This document shows positions 17,854 through 26,571 of a stretch of DNA of 64,000 bases, in pieces. The first letter of the stretch is position 1. Each line of letters opens with the position of its first letter. The DNA is taken from NCBI RefSeq assembly GCF_007197645.1, contig NZ_VKGK01000028.1:1-64000 (forward strand), written 5' to 3'. This DNA comes from Shewanella hanedai (GTDB taxonomy: Bacteria > Pseudomonadota > Gammaproteobacteria > Enterobacterales > Shewanellaceae). Made by a program: the position numbers and the translations under genes. The notes beneath the pieces were generated by a model, which was not told the origin of the DNA, ran no database searches, and was given only the letters and a program-made list of their open reading frames with translations.

Positions 17854-18750
17854 ATGGAAACGGTTGCTCAATACAGTCAAAACAAGATATTAGTCATTCC
17901 CCAGTCCCTTTATGCGATGAGTGATATTAACGTGTTATTTCATCACGGAAACTCTGGTATTTTTTATAAAGACCTAGCACATGATTTAGTTGATGTTGAG
18001 TTCTACACCAATATTCCATGTGTTATTTATATTGAAAGCGGGCAAGAAACGATTGTTACCCCGGATAATAAAACTTACGTACTCGTTGAACAAACTGCCA
18101 TTTTCTTACCTCAAGGTATTAATCTCCATTCTGATTATGTTAAATCGACGGATAACTTAAAAGCCTATTTAGTTTTCTTTGCTGATGACATCATTACTGA
18201 TTTTGTGAGCTCCGTGAGAATTAAATATATTAATGAAACTGATAAAGATGAACTACTAAAAATAGATTGTGGTAGCTTAATAAAAATGTATTTCAACACA
18301 ATTCAATTATTAAATAAGCAAGGTAGTCAGTCACCAGAGCTTATTAGAATTAAATTACTTGAACTTCTGCATCTGCTTTATGTATACGACCGAGGTATTT
18401 TTCAAGCCGTGCTTCACTCAAAACAAGTTTCTAGTTCACCAAAACGAAACCTTACTCGATTACTCAATAATAGCGATATATTCAAATTGACTGTCGATGA
18501 GTTAGCACATTTATCAGGGAGAAGTGTTTCAACATTCACTCGTGACTTCAAAGTCGTGTATGAAACAACACCTAAAAAATGGTTGCAAAACAAAAGATTA
18601 ACTCGTGCGAATGAATTGTTGAGAGATACTGAATTGACTGTAACCCATGTGGCGGCTGACTTGGGCTATGAAAATACTTCTCATTTTATCAAGTCCTTTA
18701 AAGATAAGTATCAAGTGACTCCGAAGCAGTTTAAAAAAACAATTGATTGA
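17854..18750 (+). CDS. AraC-family transcriptional regulator
   Basis: A 298-residue regulator. The N-terminal 180 residues form a cupin-like sensing domain without recognisable catalytic residues. The C terminus carries the double helix-turn-helix (about residues 195-295; LTVDELAHLSGRSVSTFTRDFK, then VTHVAADLGYENTSHFIKSFK and the terminal TPKQFKK). The architecture resembles ExsA-like and other exporter or virulence regulators, though no secretion genes are near. Likely targets are the flanking small genes (secreted peptide upstream, ABM-fold protein downstream). Confidence 0.85.
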   Translation: METVAQYSQNKILVIPQSLYAMSDINVLFHHGNSGIFYKDLAHDLVDVEFYTNIPCVIYIESGQETIVTPDNKTYVLVEQTAIFLPQGINLHSDYVKSTDNLKAYLVFFADDIITDFVSSVRIKYINETDKDELLKIDCGSLIKMYFNTIQLLNKQGSQSPELIRIKLLELLHLLYVYDRGIFQAVLHSKQVSSSPKRNLTRLLNNSDIFKLTVDELAHLSGRSVSTFTRDFKVVYETTPKKWLQNKRLTRANELLRDTELTVTHVAADLGYENTSHFIKSFKDKYQVTPKQFKKTID

Positions 18751-18836
18751 AAAACGATACTTTTATGGGGTTATGAGTAGTTTGTTTTTCCTCTAGTGAT
18801 TAAATATCAAATGTGAACCAATCAATGGAGATAAAA

Positions 18837-19127
18837 ATGAACACAAGAGTTACCCTTAATTGCCAAGTTAAGCCTGATGGGCATGAAGCACTATTGCCTT
18901 TTTTAGAAAAGAATTTACCTAATGTTAGAGGTTTTGATGGCTGCATAAGTGTGAATGTATATTTTGATGAAGAGGGGGGAGAAATGCTTCTTGAGGAAGA
19001 ATGGCTTTGTATTGAACAACATAAAGCCTACATCAATCATATTGAAAATAATGGGGTGTTGGGTGAACTAGCAGTATTTCTTGCCTGTGCGCCCGACATT
19101 AAATACTTTCAGAACCAAGGTATTTAG
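18837..19127 (+). CDS. ABM-domain (antibiotic biosynthesis monooxygenase-like) protein
   Basis: A 96-residue single-domain protein with the dimeric alpha-beta barrel pattern: TRVTLNCQVKPDGHEALLPFLEKNL, then GFDGCISVNVYFD, then MLLEEEWLCIEQHKAYINH. Relatives include quinol monooxygenases and small detoxification enzymes; the substrate is unknown. The ATG at 18837 is chosen because GGAG lies six bases ahead; the upstream GTG at 18813 has no such site. It is the gene after the AraC regulator and may be its target. Confidence 0.72.
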   Translation: MNTRVTLNCQVKPDGHEALLPFLEKNLPNVRGFDGCISVNVYFDEEGGEMLLEEEWLCIEQHKAYINHIENNGVLGELAVFLACAPDIKYFQNQGI

Positions 19128-19235
19128 TCGATATACACGCAAAAAAACTGACAGTTGAGTAGTCCTAGTAAACGAGATATGTTGTGGGTAATGAATAGTT
19201 AGTATAGAGACAATGATGAGCAAAGGTGAAAGGTC

Positions 19236-19601
19236 ATGAATTACAATGAATTTAATCAGTTTTGTGGTTCATTACCTGCCACGACGTATGTTGTGCAGTG
19301 GGGCAATTCACATGTATGGAAAGTCGGTGGTAAAGTGTTTGCCATTGGTGGCTGGGCAGAAGACAAACAGCCCGCGTTTACGTTTAAAACCTCAGAGGTA
19401 AATTTTGGTTTTTTAAGTGAGGTAGACGGCTATAAACCTGCTCCTTATTTTGCTAATCGCGGGATGAAATGGATACAGCAATTTAATTCTACTCAAGAAA
19501 AAGATGAGGAACTGCGGTATTACCTTACCGAATCATATCGTTTAGTGTCACTTGGCCTAACGAAAGCAAAACAGAAAGCGCTTAATTTGAATCAGGATTG
19601 A
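19236..19601 (+). CDS. MmcQ/YjbR family protein
   Basis: A 121-residue cytosolic protein of the CyaY-like DNA-binding fold family. Typical features are the N-terminal FNQFCGSLPATTYVVQWGNSHVWKVGGKVFA and a central TFKTSEVNFGFL, followed by GMKWIQQF. Residues 85-121 form the final helices. The role of the family is not established. It ends just before the converging adhE terminator. Confidence 0.8.
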   Translation: MNYNEFNQFCGSLPATTYVVQWGNSHVWKVGGKVFAIGGWAEDKQPAFTFKTSEVNFGFLSEVDGYKPAPYFANRGMKWIQQFNSTQEKDEELRYYLTESYRLVSLGLTKAKQKALNLNQD

Positions 19602-19632
19602 TGTTGTAGACCATTTTTGTAATAGAAATAAA

Positions 19633-19666
19633 AACCGCCGCTCTGTCATGACAGCGCGGCGGTGTT
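19633..19666 (-). terminator. GC-rich terminator of adhE
   Basis: CCGCCGC (19635-19641) with CTGTC pairs with GACAG and GCGGCGG. Read on the minus strand the stem runs into GGTTTTT, which suits adhE. On the plus strand it is followed by TGTTGTTT, so it may also stop the MmcQ transcript. Confidence 0.85.
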
Positions 19667-19696
19667 GTTTAACTAGCTAAGCAGTCGTTTTCCTAC

Positions 19697-22297
19697 CTAC
19701 TTGTCGCTGTATTTATTGCCGTAGAAACTATCCAGTAGAACCTGTTTTAGTTCTGCTATAAGAGGGTATCTAGGATTGGCTCCAGTACACTGATCGTCAA
19801 AGGCATCTTCGGCTAACTCGTCGAGTTTAGCGAGGAAGTCGGCTTCGTTGACGCCAGCTTCTTGGATTGAAGCAGGAATGCCAATCGTCGCCTTGAGTTG
19901 TGCGATTGCTTCAAGTAATGATTCGACTTTTTCTTCATCAGTATTTCCTGCCAAGTGTAAATGTTCAGCAATTTTTGCGTAGCGACACAGTGCCTTAGGT
20001 CGATCATATTGGCTGAATGCAGCCTGTTTAGTTGGCATGTCTGTGGCATTAAAGCGGATAACATTATCAATTAACAGGGCATTAGCTAGACCGTGTGCTA
20101 GATGGAACTCAGCACCCAGTTTGTGCGCCATTGAGTGACAAATACCTAAGAAGGCATTAGCAAAAGCGATACCAGCGATAGTCGCACCGTTGTGGACTTT
20201 CTCTCTTGCAACAGGCGCGGCAGCGCCAAAGTTATATGCGTCTGGCAGGTGTTTAAACAGTAAGTCTAACGCTTGGAGTGCTTGACCGTCACTGAACTCA
20301 TTGGCCATGACACTGACATAGGCTTCTAATGCGTGAGTCACTGCATCAATACCCCCAAAGGCAGTAAGTGACTTCGGCATATCCATGACCAAGTTAGGAT
20401 CGACAATGGCGATGTTTGGGGTAAGTTGATAATCCGCAATCGGGTACTTCTTACCGGTTTTCTCATCGGTGACGACTGCAAATGGAGTCACTTCTGATCC
20501 TGTTCCTGAAGTTGTTGGAATCGCCACCATCTGAGCTTTAATACCCAATTTAGGAAATTTGTAGATACGCTTACGAATATCCATAAAACGCAGTGCCAAA
20601 TCAGCAAAATCAACATCAGGATGTTCGTAAAGTACCCAAATAATCTTTGCAGCATCCATTGGTGAACCACCACCTAGGGCGATGATCACATCAGGTTGAA
20701 AGCTATGTGCCACTTTTGCACCTTGCTGCACAATCGCTAAAGTCGGATCGGCTTCTACTTCATAAAACACTTCAGTTTCTAAGCCCTGAGCTTTAAGGAT
20801 CTTGAGTGTTTCATCACAATAGCCGTTATTGAACAGGTATTTATCTGTCACAATAAGCGCACGTTTTTTATCACTGAGCTCCTCTAGTGCAATAGGCAAG
20901 CTGCCGCGACGGAAATAGATAGATGAAGGAAGTTTGTGCCACAACATGTTTTCAGCCCTCTTAGCGACCATTTTCTTATTAATAAGGTGACTAGGTCCTA
21001 CGTTTTCTGAGATGGAATTTCCGCCCCATGAACCACAACCTAAGGTCAATGATGGTGCGAGCTTGAAGTTGTACAGATCGCCAATGCCACCTTGTGAAGC
21101 TGGGGTATTAATCAGAATTCGTGCTGTCTTCATGCGGAAACCAAAGGCCATGACACGTTCAGTTTGGGTATCTTGATCTGTGTACAAACCTGATGTGTGA
21201 CCGATACCGCCAAGTGTGACTAAGGCTTCAGCCTTATCAAGGGCATCTTCAAAATCAGTGGCTCGGTACATGGCTAATAGTGGTGACAGTTTTTCATGGG
21301 CGAAGGCTTCTGCATCTGAAATATCTTCTGCTTCACCAATCAAGACTTTAGTCCATTTAGGTACAGTGATACCGGCCATCTCTGCAATTTTTACAGCACT
21401 CTGTCCAACGATATCTGCGTTTAATCCACCATTTTTTAAGATCACGCCTTGCATGGCTGCAGTTTCATCTTTATTCAAGATATAACCGCCGTGGCTTGCA
21501 AAACGCTCTTTAACTGTGTCGTAAATTTCATCAACGACAATAACCGCTTGCTCTGAGGCACAGACTACGCCGTTATCGAATGTCTTTGACATTAGAATAG
21601 AGCTGACAGCACGTTTAATATCGGCGGTTTCATCAACAACTATCGGTGTGTTACCAGCACCAACCCCGATAGCAGGTTTACCTGAAGAGTAGGCGGCTTT
21701 AACCATGCCAGGGCCACCAGTAGCCAAAATCAGGTTAATTTTTTCGTGAGTCATTAACTGGTTTGATAGTGCAACACTTGGTTGGTCTATCCATCCAATG
21801 ATGTCTTTAGGGGCGCCAGCTTCAACTGCTGCATCCAATACTATTCTGGCTGCGGTTGTTGTTGATTCTTTGGCTCTTGGATGTGGAGAGAAGATAATGC
21901 CGTTACGGGTTTTAAGACTGATAAGTGCTTTAAAGATGGCGGTGGATGTTGGATTGGTGGTGGGGACGATGCCGCAGATGATACCCACTGGCTCAGCGAT
22001 AGTAATAGTGCCGAAGGTGTGATCTTCGCTTAAAACTCCACAGGTTTTTTCATCTTTATACTTGTTGTAAATATACTCAGAGGCGAAGTGATTCTTGATA
22101 ACTTTATCTTCAATCACGCCCATACCAGTTTCATTGGCGGCCATCTTCGCTAACGAAATTCGCGCATCGGCTGCTGCTAATGCCGCGGCTCTGAAAATCT
22201 TATCAACCTGTTCTTGACTGAAGTTAGCAAATTCTGCCTGAGCATCAGCAACGCGTTGTACAAGAAGGTTTAATTCATGTTCGTTTGTAACAGTCAT
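19697..22297 (-). CDS. adhE: Bifunctional acetaldehyde-CoA / alcohol dehydrogenase AdhE
   Basis: An 866-residue spirosome-forming enzyme that reduces acetyl-CoA to acetaldehyde and then ethanol with NADH in fermentation. The N-terminal half (residues 1-440) is an aldehyde dehydrogenase with catalytic Cys in FDNGVVCASEQAV and nucleotide segment GAGNTP. The C-terminal half is an iron-dependent alcohol dehydrogenase with GGGSPMDAAKIIW, PTTSGTGSEVTPF and metal-site regions DAVTHALEAYVS and CHSMAHKLGAEFHLAHG. Length and order match E. coli AdhE (891). AAGGAATTC precedes the ATG. The 400-base leader holds a perfect inverted repeat (listed separately). It is the NAD-linked, cytosolic counterpart of the PQQ system at 36-48 kb. 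Confidence 0.96.
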   Translation of the reverse strand: MTVTNEHELNLLVQRVADAQAEFANFSQEQVDKIFRAAALAAADARISLAKMAANETGMGVIEDKVIKNHFASEYIYNKYKDEKTCGVLSEDHTFGTITIAEPVGIICGIVPTTNPTSTAIFKALISLKTRNGIIFSPHPRAKESTTTAARIVLDAAVEAGAPKDIIGWIDQPSVALSNQLMTHEKINLILATGGPGMVKAAYSSGKPAIGVGAGNTPIVVDETADIKRAVSSILMSKTFDNGVVCASEQAVIVVDEIYDTVKERFASHGGYILNKDETAAMQGVILKNGGLNADIVGQSAVKIAEMAGITVPKWTKVLIGEAEDISDAEAFAHEKLSPLLAMYRATDFEDALDKAEALVTLGGIGHTSGLYTDQDTQTERVMAFGFRMKTARILINTPASQGGIGDLYNFKLAPSLTLGCGSWGGNSISENVGPSHLINKKMVAKRAENMLWHKLPSSIYFRRGSLPIALEELSDKKRALIVTDKYLFNNGYCDETLKILKAQGLETEVFYEVEADPTLAIVQQGAKVAHSFQPDVIIALGGGSPMDAAKIIWVLYEHPDVDFADLALRFMDIRKRIYKFPKLGIKAQMVAIPTTSGTGSEVTPFAVVTDEKTGKKYPIADYQLTPNIAIVDPNLVMDMPKSLTAFGGIDAVTHALEAYVSVMANEFSDGQALQALDLLFKHLPDAYNFGAAAPVAREKVHNGATIAGIAFANAFLGICHSMAHKLGAEFHLAHGLANALLIDNVIRFNATDMPTKQAAFSQYDRPKALCRYAKIAEHLHLAGNTDEEKVESLLEAIAQLKATIGIPASIQEAGVNEADFLAKLDELAEDAFDDQCTGANPRYPLIAELKQVLLDSFYGNKYSDK

Positions 22298-22756
22298 AAT
22301 GAATTCCTTGAAAAAAATTTAGCTAAATTGTATTTAGTTAAACATTCTCCATGAGGTAAAATTACACACAAATAGCGTCTTTGACCGTGATCTCAAGCAC
22401 AATTTTACCTGTAAATGTAATTAAATAACGATGTTAACGTCTTGTTTGCATATTGAGTGAGCAATCGTTAGTTTGGTTGATACATTTAGATACTTAATTT
22501 GGCCTATTGATTATTGATTGGGCTTAGATGTGAACTGACAGAAAACATTGTTCCAAGTGACTCCTTTATTGCTCTAAATCGAGCTTGTCGAGATGATTTG
22601 TGTACAGATTAAAATAATTTATCCGAAACTGTGAAATAGAGTAAAAAATCTCATTTTTACCATGAGCAATCATGGGGTAAAGTAGCGGCTTGTGCAGTGA
22701 TAAGAGCATTAACGTCTTTTAGAGGCTGCTTAGCGTATTATTTTGAGGATAGGGAC
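22298..22756 (-). promoter_or_regulatory. adhE leader region with a perfect 10-base inverted repeat
   Basis: AGGTAAAATT at 22354-22363 is the exact inverse complement of AATTTTACCT at 22401-22410, with 37 bases between. This lies 57-113 bases upstream of the adhE start. It may be a paired operator or a leader stem. I looked for Rex, FNR and CRP consensus sites and found none good enough to call. The right part must hold the marC promoter. Confidence 0.4.
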
Positions 22757-23389
22757 TTGGATTTAACACTGTATGTTAAATTTTTTCTGGGATTAGTGGC
22801 CATTATTAATCCGGTTGGACTGTTGCCGGTTTTTGTCAGCTTAACCAGTCATCAGACGTTAGCTGAACGAAATCAAACCGGAAAAGTGGCTAACTTTGCG
22901 GTGGTAGTGATCCTGCTCGTGACGATATTTGCTGGGCAGCATATTTTGAATATGTTCAGTATCTCATTGTCCGCTTTCCGTATTGCTGGCGGCTCTTTGA
23001 TCGCCATGATTGCCATGTCAATGCTGCAGGGTAAGCTAGGTGAAGTAAAGCGTAACCAAGAGGAAGACAGAGAAGCGTCAGGGATGGAGTCTGTAGCGGT
23101 TGTACCATTAGCTTTGCCTTTAATGGCAGGCCCTGGTGCGATCAGTTCTGTGATCGTCTCGGCAGCAGAAAATAACACCTTGATTAACCATATCGGCATG
23201 TCTATTACCGTGATCTTATTTGGCTTAGTCAGTTTTGCCTTGTTTAGAATGGCGCCAGTGATATTTAAAATATTGGGTAAAACGGGTATCAACGTGATCA
23301 CACGTTTAATGGGCTTGTTGATGCTCTCGATTGGTATCGAAGTGATTGCAGCGGGCTTTAAAGGACTTTTCCCCAGCTTAATGGGTTAG
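22757..23389 (+). CDS. MarC/YhgN family integral membrane protein
   Basis: A 210-residue inner-membrane protein with six hydrophobic helices. Family marks are the N-terminal LYVKFFLGLVAIINPVGLLPVFVSLT, a central FRIAGGSLIAMIAMSML and VPLALPLMAGPGAISSVIV. I prefer the TTG at 22757 as start because it gives the family N terminus (DLTLYVKFF) and GAGGAT lies six bases ahead; the frame is open 20 codons further upstream. MarC proteins were once linked to multidrug resistance, but the function is unproven; YhgN is annotated as a putative transporter. Confidence 0.85.
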   Translation: MDLTLYVKFFLGLVAIINPVGLLPVFVSLTSHQTLAERNQTGKVANFAVVVILLVTIFAGQHILNMFSISLSAFRIAGGSLIAMIAMSMLQGKLGEVKRNQEEDREASGMESVAVVPLALPLMAGPGAISSVIVSAAENNTLINHIGMSITVILFGLVSFALFRMAPVIFKILGKTGINVITRLMGLLMLSIGIEVIAAGFKGLFPSLMG

Positions 23390-23406
23390 TATCATCATGC
23401 TAGATT

Positions 23407-23433
23407 GCCGCACAGTATCAGTCTGTGCGGTTT
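23407..23433 (+). terminator. Terminator of the marC-family gene
   Basis: CCGCACAG (23408-23415) and CTGTGCGG (23423-23430) form a perfect 8-bp stem around a 7-base loop, followed by a short TTT. It lies 18 bases past the stop. Confidence 0.7.
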
Positions 23434-23633
23434 CCCCCTCGAATATCTCTCATCTTGATTTGCTCAATGTGACTAATAACGCTTCTCTATTTTTAATTCA
23501 ACTTACCTCAGCAGTGCCGTAAAGAATGAGAAAAGCCTAACTAAAGAAGGAAAGAAGCAGAGTTTAAGCCCGAATACACTAGCCTAAGACAATTCACTGC
23601 GCATAAGCGTAAGAAGATAAATTGGAGAGTGAC

Positions 23634-24989
23634 GTGGAACAAGCTGAAGTAAAGTCGAGTAATAAACTTGATCAAATATTGATGAATGAGCCTCCAGTAT
23701 TGGTTGATCAAAGATCCATTCCAGTTTCCTCATTACGCCAAGCACTCTCTTTGGAGCTGCATAATCGACCCTCGCCTAAAGTGAGTAATCCAACGTCTGT
23801 CAGTCATGTGGCTATTCGGGTTAATTTAGAAGATCGACAAAAAGAGTATCAACATCTTAGTTCACTTTGTCATCGGTATGGCGTTAATCCTCCCTGCATT
23901 GAAGCCAGCTGTTTCTTTGAAGATTTTGGTGGGTTTGAACTGCGCTGGGAGAAACATCTTGAGTTCTCTACATACAGTTTCATCCGTAAAGGACAGGGGC
24001 AGCAACTGTTCGATGGTTATAGTATTGAGAGAGTTCCTCAACAATGGTTTGATGATTTGGTTGGGGAGCTTATCTGCGCCATTAATCTGGTATTCACTTG
24101 CGATGCGCTTTCTGAACAGAATATCTATCAGGGATTTGAGGGGCAACAGGTGATTGGAAGCCTAGTCGCTGACGGGCGTGCCCGTGTGTATTCCTCCTTT
24201 AGACTGCACAGTGATGGCTTTAGCCGAGCGATTATTCACAGTGAACAGCTTAACTCTTATCAAGCGGGAAGGCTTATTCAACGAACGCTAGAGATAGAAA
24301 CCTATCAGATGCTAGCACTGCTGAGTTTACCTATAGCTCGAGAACTGTCGCCGAAAGTATCGGAGATGGAGCATGAATTGGTATTAGTTAACAAAAAAAT
24401 GGCGCATTTATCACTGCATGATGACAGTGAGATGCTCGATAAACTTTCAAATTTAGCAGGCCAAACAGAGCAGCTCATTGCTGATATTAGCTATCGTTTT
24501 AGTGCCACAAATGCCTATTACGACCTTGTTTGTTCACGGTTAGCGCAACTTAACGAGCAAGATCTTGTTGGTCTGGAAAGGATCAATGAGTTTGTGACTC
24601 GGCGGTTAACGCCTGGAATTAGGACGTGTCAGGCCCTGAGTCAACGATTAGACGATCTTACCCATCGAATAGCCAGAGCGAGCAGTTTACTTAGAACACG
24701 AGTCGATTTGAGTATTGAGCAACAAAACCAACAGCTATTACATGCAATCAATCAGCGGGGAAAGGTGCAATTAAGGTTACAACAGATGGTTGAAGGAGTC
24801 TCTGTTACCGCCATGGCGTATTATTTAATGGGCTTATTGGAGTATATTTTAAATGCGTTTAACGCCTATGGTTTCCAATTTAATAAATTGATTTTAAAAG
24901 GGATCGCTGTACCTTTTTTTCTCTTCTTTGCATGGTGGCTGCTTAGGTTTGCTATGGGATACATCAAAAAAGAGCCTGAGCAGTCGTAA
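23634..24989 (+). CDS. DUF3422 family protein
   Basis: A protein of about 451 residues. The N-terminal two thirds match DUF3422: LRQALSLELHNRPSP, then HVAIRVNLEDRQKEYQHLSSLC and FGGFELRWEKHLEFSTYSFI. A coiled-coil-rich middle (residues 240-370) leads to two C-terminal membrane helices (VSVTAMAYYLMGLLEYIL and AVPFFLFFAWWLLRFAMGYI), so it is probably anchored in the inner membrane with a large cytosolic part. The GTG at 23634 is preferred (GGAGAGTGAC ahead) over the TTG at 23622. Function unknown. Confidence 0.82.
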   Translation: MEQAEVKSSNKLDQILMNEPPVLVDQRSIPVSSLRQALSLELHNRPSPKVSNPTSVSHVAIRVNLEDRQKEYQHLSSLCHRYGVNPPCIEASCFFEDFGGFELRWEKHLEFSTYSFIRKGQGQQLFDGYSIERVPQQWFDDLVGELICAINLVFTCDALSEQNIYQGFEGQQVIGSLVADGRARVYSSFRLHSDGFSRAIIHSEQLNSYQAGRLIQRTLEIETYQMLALLSLPIARELSPKVSEMEHELVLVNKKMAHLSLHDDSEMLDKLSNLAGQTEQLIADISYRFSATNAYYDLVCSRLAQLNEQDLVGLERINEFVTRRLTPGIRTCQALSQRLDDLTHRIARASSLLRTRVDLSIEQQNQQLLHAINQRGKVQLRLQQMVEGVSVTAMAYYLMGLLEYILNAFNAYGFQFNKLILKGIAVPFFLFFAWWLLRFAMGYIKKEPEQS

Positions 24990-25006
24990 TGAGCTCGATT
25001 AGCACT

Positions 25007-25034
25007 GAAAAATGACCTTAAGTGGTCATTTTTT
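25007..25034 (+). terminator. Terminator of the DUF3422 gene
   Basis: AAAATGACC pairs with GGTCATTTT around TTAAGT and is followed by TTTT. It starts about 20 bases after the stop codon. Confidence 0.85.
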
Positions 25035-25063
25035 ATGTCCTTATTTATACCTACATCCTTTGG

Positions 25064-25110
25064 TTATCCTCCTCGATACTCATCCCTTTATCGATATTAT
25101 CCTCCTTTAG
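25064..25110 (+). promoter_or_regulatory. Candidate regulator sites upstream of the porin gene
   Basis: TTATCCTCCTTTAG at 25097-25110 is identical to 44076-44089 in the cytochrome/ABC divergent promoter. A second, diverged copy (TTATCCTCCTCG) lies at 25064-25075, so two sites are spaced 33 bases apart, about three helical turns. They lie 118-165 bases before the porin start. I infer binding by the LuxR-type regulator at 26572. Confidence 0.55.
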
Positions 25111-25227
25111 CGTTACGCCTTTCGATTGCGACTAAATATGAATAATTTCGAGCAATTGGACAATGTTAGTCATTGCTAAATTACCCAATGATAGCTGCAC
25201 TAATAATGAAGAATAAGGTGTGAGAAG

Positions 25228-26388
25228 ATGAATACACAAGTTAAATTGAGTGTGATGAGCGTCGCTATCTGCATGACGGCGTTTAATGCAAATGCCGCGC
25301 TAGAAATATATGAAAATGATGGCATGTCTTTTAGCGCTGATGGGCTCGTGAACGCCTTCTATGCAAATAGCTCGATAGAGAAGACTGACGCGGCAGGGGT
25401 TAAATCTGATCGGGATCAGTCTCGTGTCAGAACGGGTTTTTTGCCGAACAATATCGGATTTAATTTTGCTAACCAGCTTTCAGATATGAAGATAGGCATG
25501 CGTTCATCATTCTGGGTATCAATCAGTGATGCAGATAATCACCGTGACGCCACCCCTGATGATTTGGGTACTGGGTCATTGATCGATATTCGTCAATTTT
25601 ACGGTACCGTCAGTGGTGACTGGGGGGAGTTGCTGGTCGGTAAGGATTTTGGTTTGCTTAACCGCGCGAATATCTTAGGCGATGAGCTGCTATTGGGCTT
25701 TGGACAGACGTCGGACTTTTTCGGTCTTGTTGATGGTGGTAACGTGTCGTTTGGTAACATCAGTACCGGTTATACTTATCCATTTCCTAAATCTCAAATC
25801 ACTTATCGCTCACCTGATCTCAACGGATTTAAACTGGCGGTTGGATTAATGGATCCGAATAAAATTGCCAAGAACTCTTCAGAAGAGTTACCAAGGGCTG
25901 AGGCTGAATTGGTTTACACAACAGATCTTGATAACCTTGGCCTTAAAGCTTGGGTAAGCGGGGCGGTCCAATCAAGTGAAATTGAGGATAAGAAACAAAA
26001 TCAATCTGGTGTCGGCTACGGCGCGAATGTGAAATTTTCGGGATTCTCGTTAACGGCCTCTGGTTTTCAAACAAAAGGGTTAGGGCACATCGCTGGACTT
26101 GATCATCTAGTGGGCGATGATTCGATAAAAACAGATGGCTACTTAGTACAAGCGGCATATACATTAGACAGTAACCGATTTGTACTGACTTATGGTGAAA
26201 CCAATGTTGAAAACACCAACAGCATTTTAGATGCAACTCATTCAAATGCTGGTATTGCCTATTTTAGAACAATACGACCTGGACTGACTGCGGTGGCTGA
26301 ATACAATCAGACTAAAGCTGACGTATCTAACTCTTTGGTTGGTGAAGAGAATAACACCATATCTATCGGTGCAGTATTCACTTTCTAA
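25228..26388 (+). CDS. Outer-membrane porin (gram-negative porin family)
   Basis: A 386-residue precursor with a signal peptide (cleavage after NANA near residue 24), then ALEIYENDGMSFSADGLVNAFY, an amphipathic beta-barrel pattern and a C-terminal Phe (IGAVFTF), the signature for outer-membrane insertion. Internal strands such as FYGTVSGDWGELLVGKDFGLL and QITYRSPDLNGFKLAVGLM are typical of trimeric general porins. The upstream region carries the motif shared with the alcohol-oxidation genes, so it probably lets alcohols or other small substrates into the periplasm in that system. Substrate specificity is inferred. Confidence 0.85.
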   Translation: MNTQVKLSVMSVAICMTAFNANAALEIYENDGMSFSADGLVNAFYANSSIEKTDAAGVKSDRDQSRVRTGFLPNNIGFNFANQLSDMKIGMRSSFWVSISDADNHRDATPDDLGTGSLIDIRQFYGTVSGDWGELLVGKDFGLLNRANILGDELLLGFGQTSDFFGLVDGGNVSFGNISTGYTYPFPKSQITYRSPDLNGFKLAVGLMDPNKIAKNSSEELPRAEAELVYTTDLDNLGLKAWVSGAVQSSEIEDKKQNQSGVGYGANVKFSGFSLTASGFQTKGLGHIAGLDHLVGDDSIKTDGYLVQAAYTLDSNRFVLTYGETNVENTNSILDATHSNAGIAYFRTIRPGLTAVAEYNQTKADVSNSLVGEENNTISIGAVFTF

Positions 26389-26404
26389 TCTTGAATGATC
26401 TTTA

Positions 26405-26432
26405 AATGGAGAGCCATCAAGGCTTTCCATTC
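26405..26432 (+). terminator. Hairpin after the porin gene
   Basis: AATGGAGAGCC and GGCTTTCCATT form a stem with one G-T pair around ATCAA. There is no strong T tract, so termination efficiency is uncertain. Confidence 0.5.
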
Positions 26433-26524
26433 ATGATTTCACTTAGAGTTTAGGCTGGTACACAGCACTAAATAGGCCGCTTCCTACTACTAATGGATGA
26501 AGCTTTGCTATTGTATTAAGCGCT

Positions 26525-26534
26525 CAGTAGGATA
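26525..26534 (+). promoter_or_regulatory. Half-site-like motif upstream of the response regulator
   Basis: AGTAGGATAA here matches the core of the degenerate copy ahead of the quinoprotein dehydrogenase (TTTAAGTAGGATAA, 42563-42576) and resembles the right arm of the palindrome at 44077-44100. It lies 38 bases before the regulator start, which would allow autoregulation. Weak on its own. Confidence 0.3.
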
Positions 26535-26571
26535 AGTTGTGATATAGCAAAAATAATAGAGAGGCAGTGTC

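Noticed and set aside
22298..22696. Possible Rex, FNR or CRP operator ahead of adhE
   Set aside because: I looked for TTGTG-type Rex dyads, TTGAT-N4-ATCAA and TGTGA-N6-TCACA; only partial matches were present, no better than expected in AT-rich DNA.
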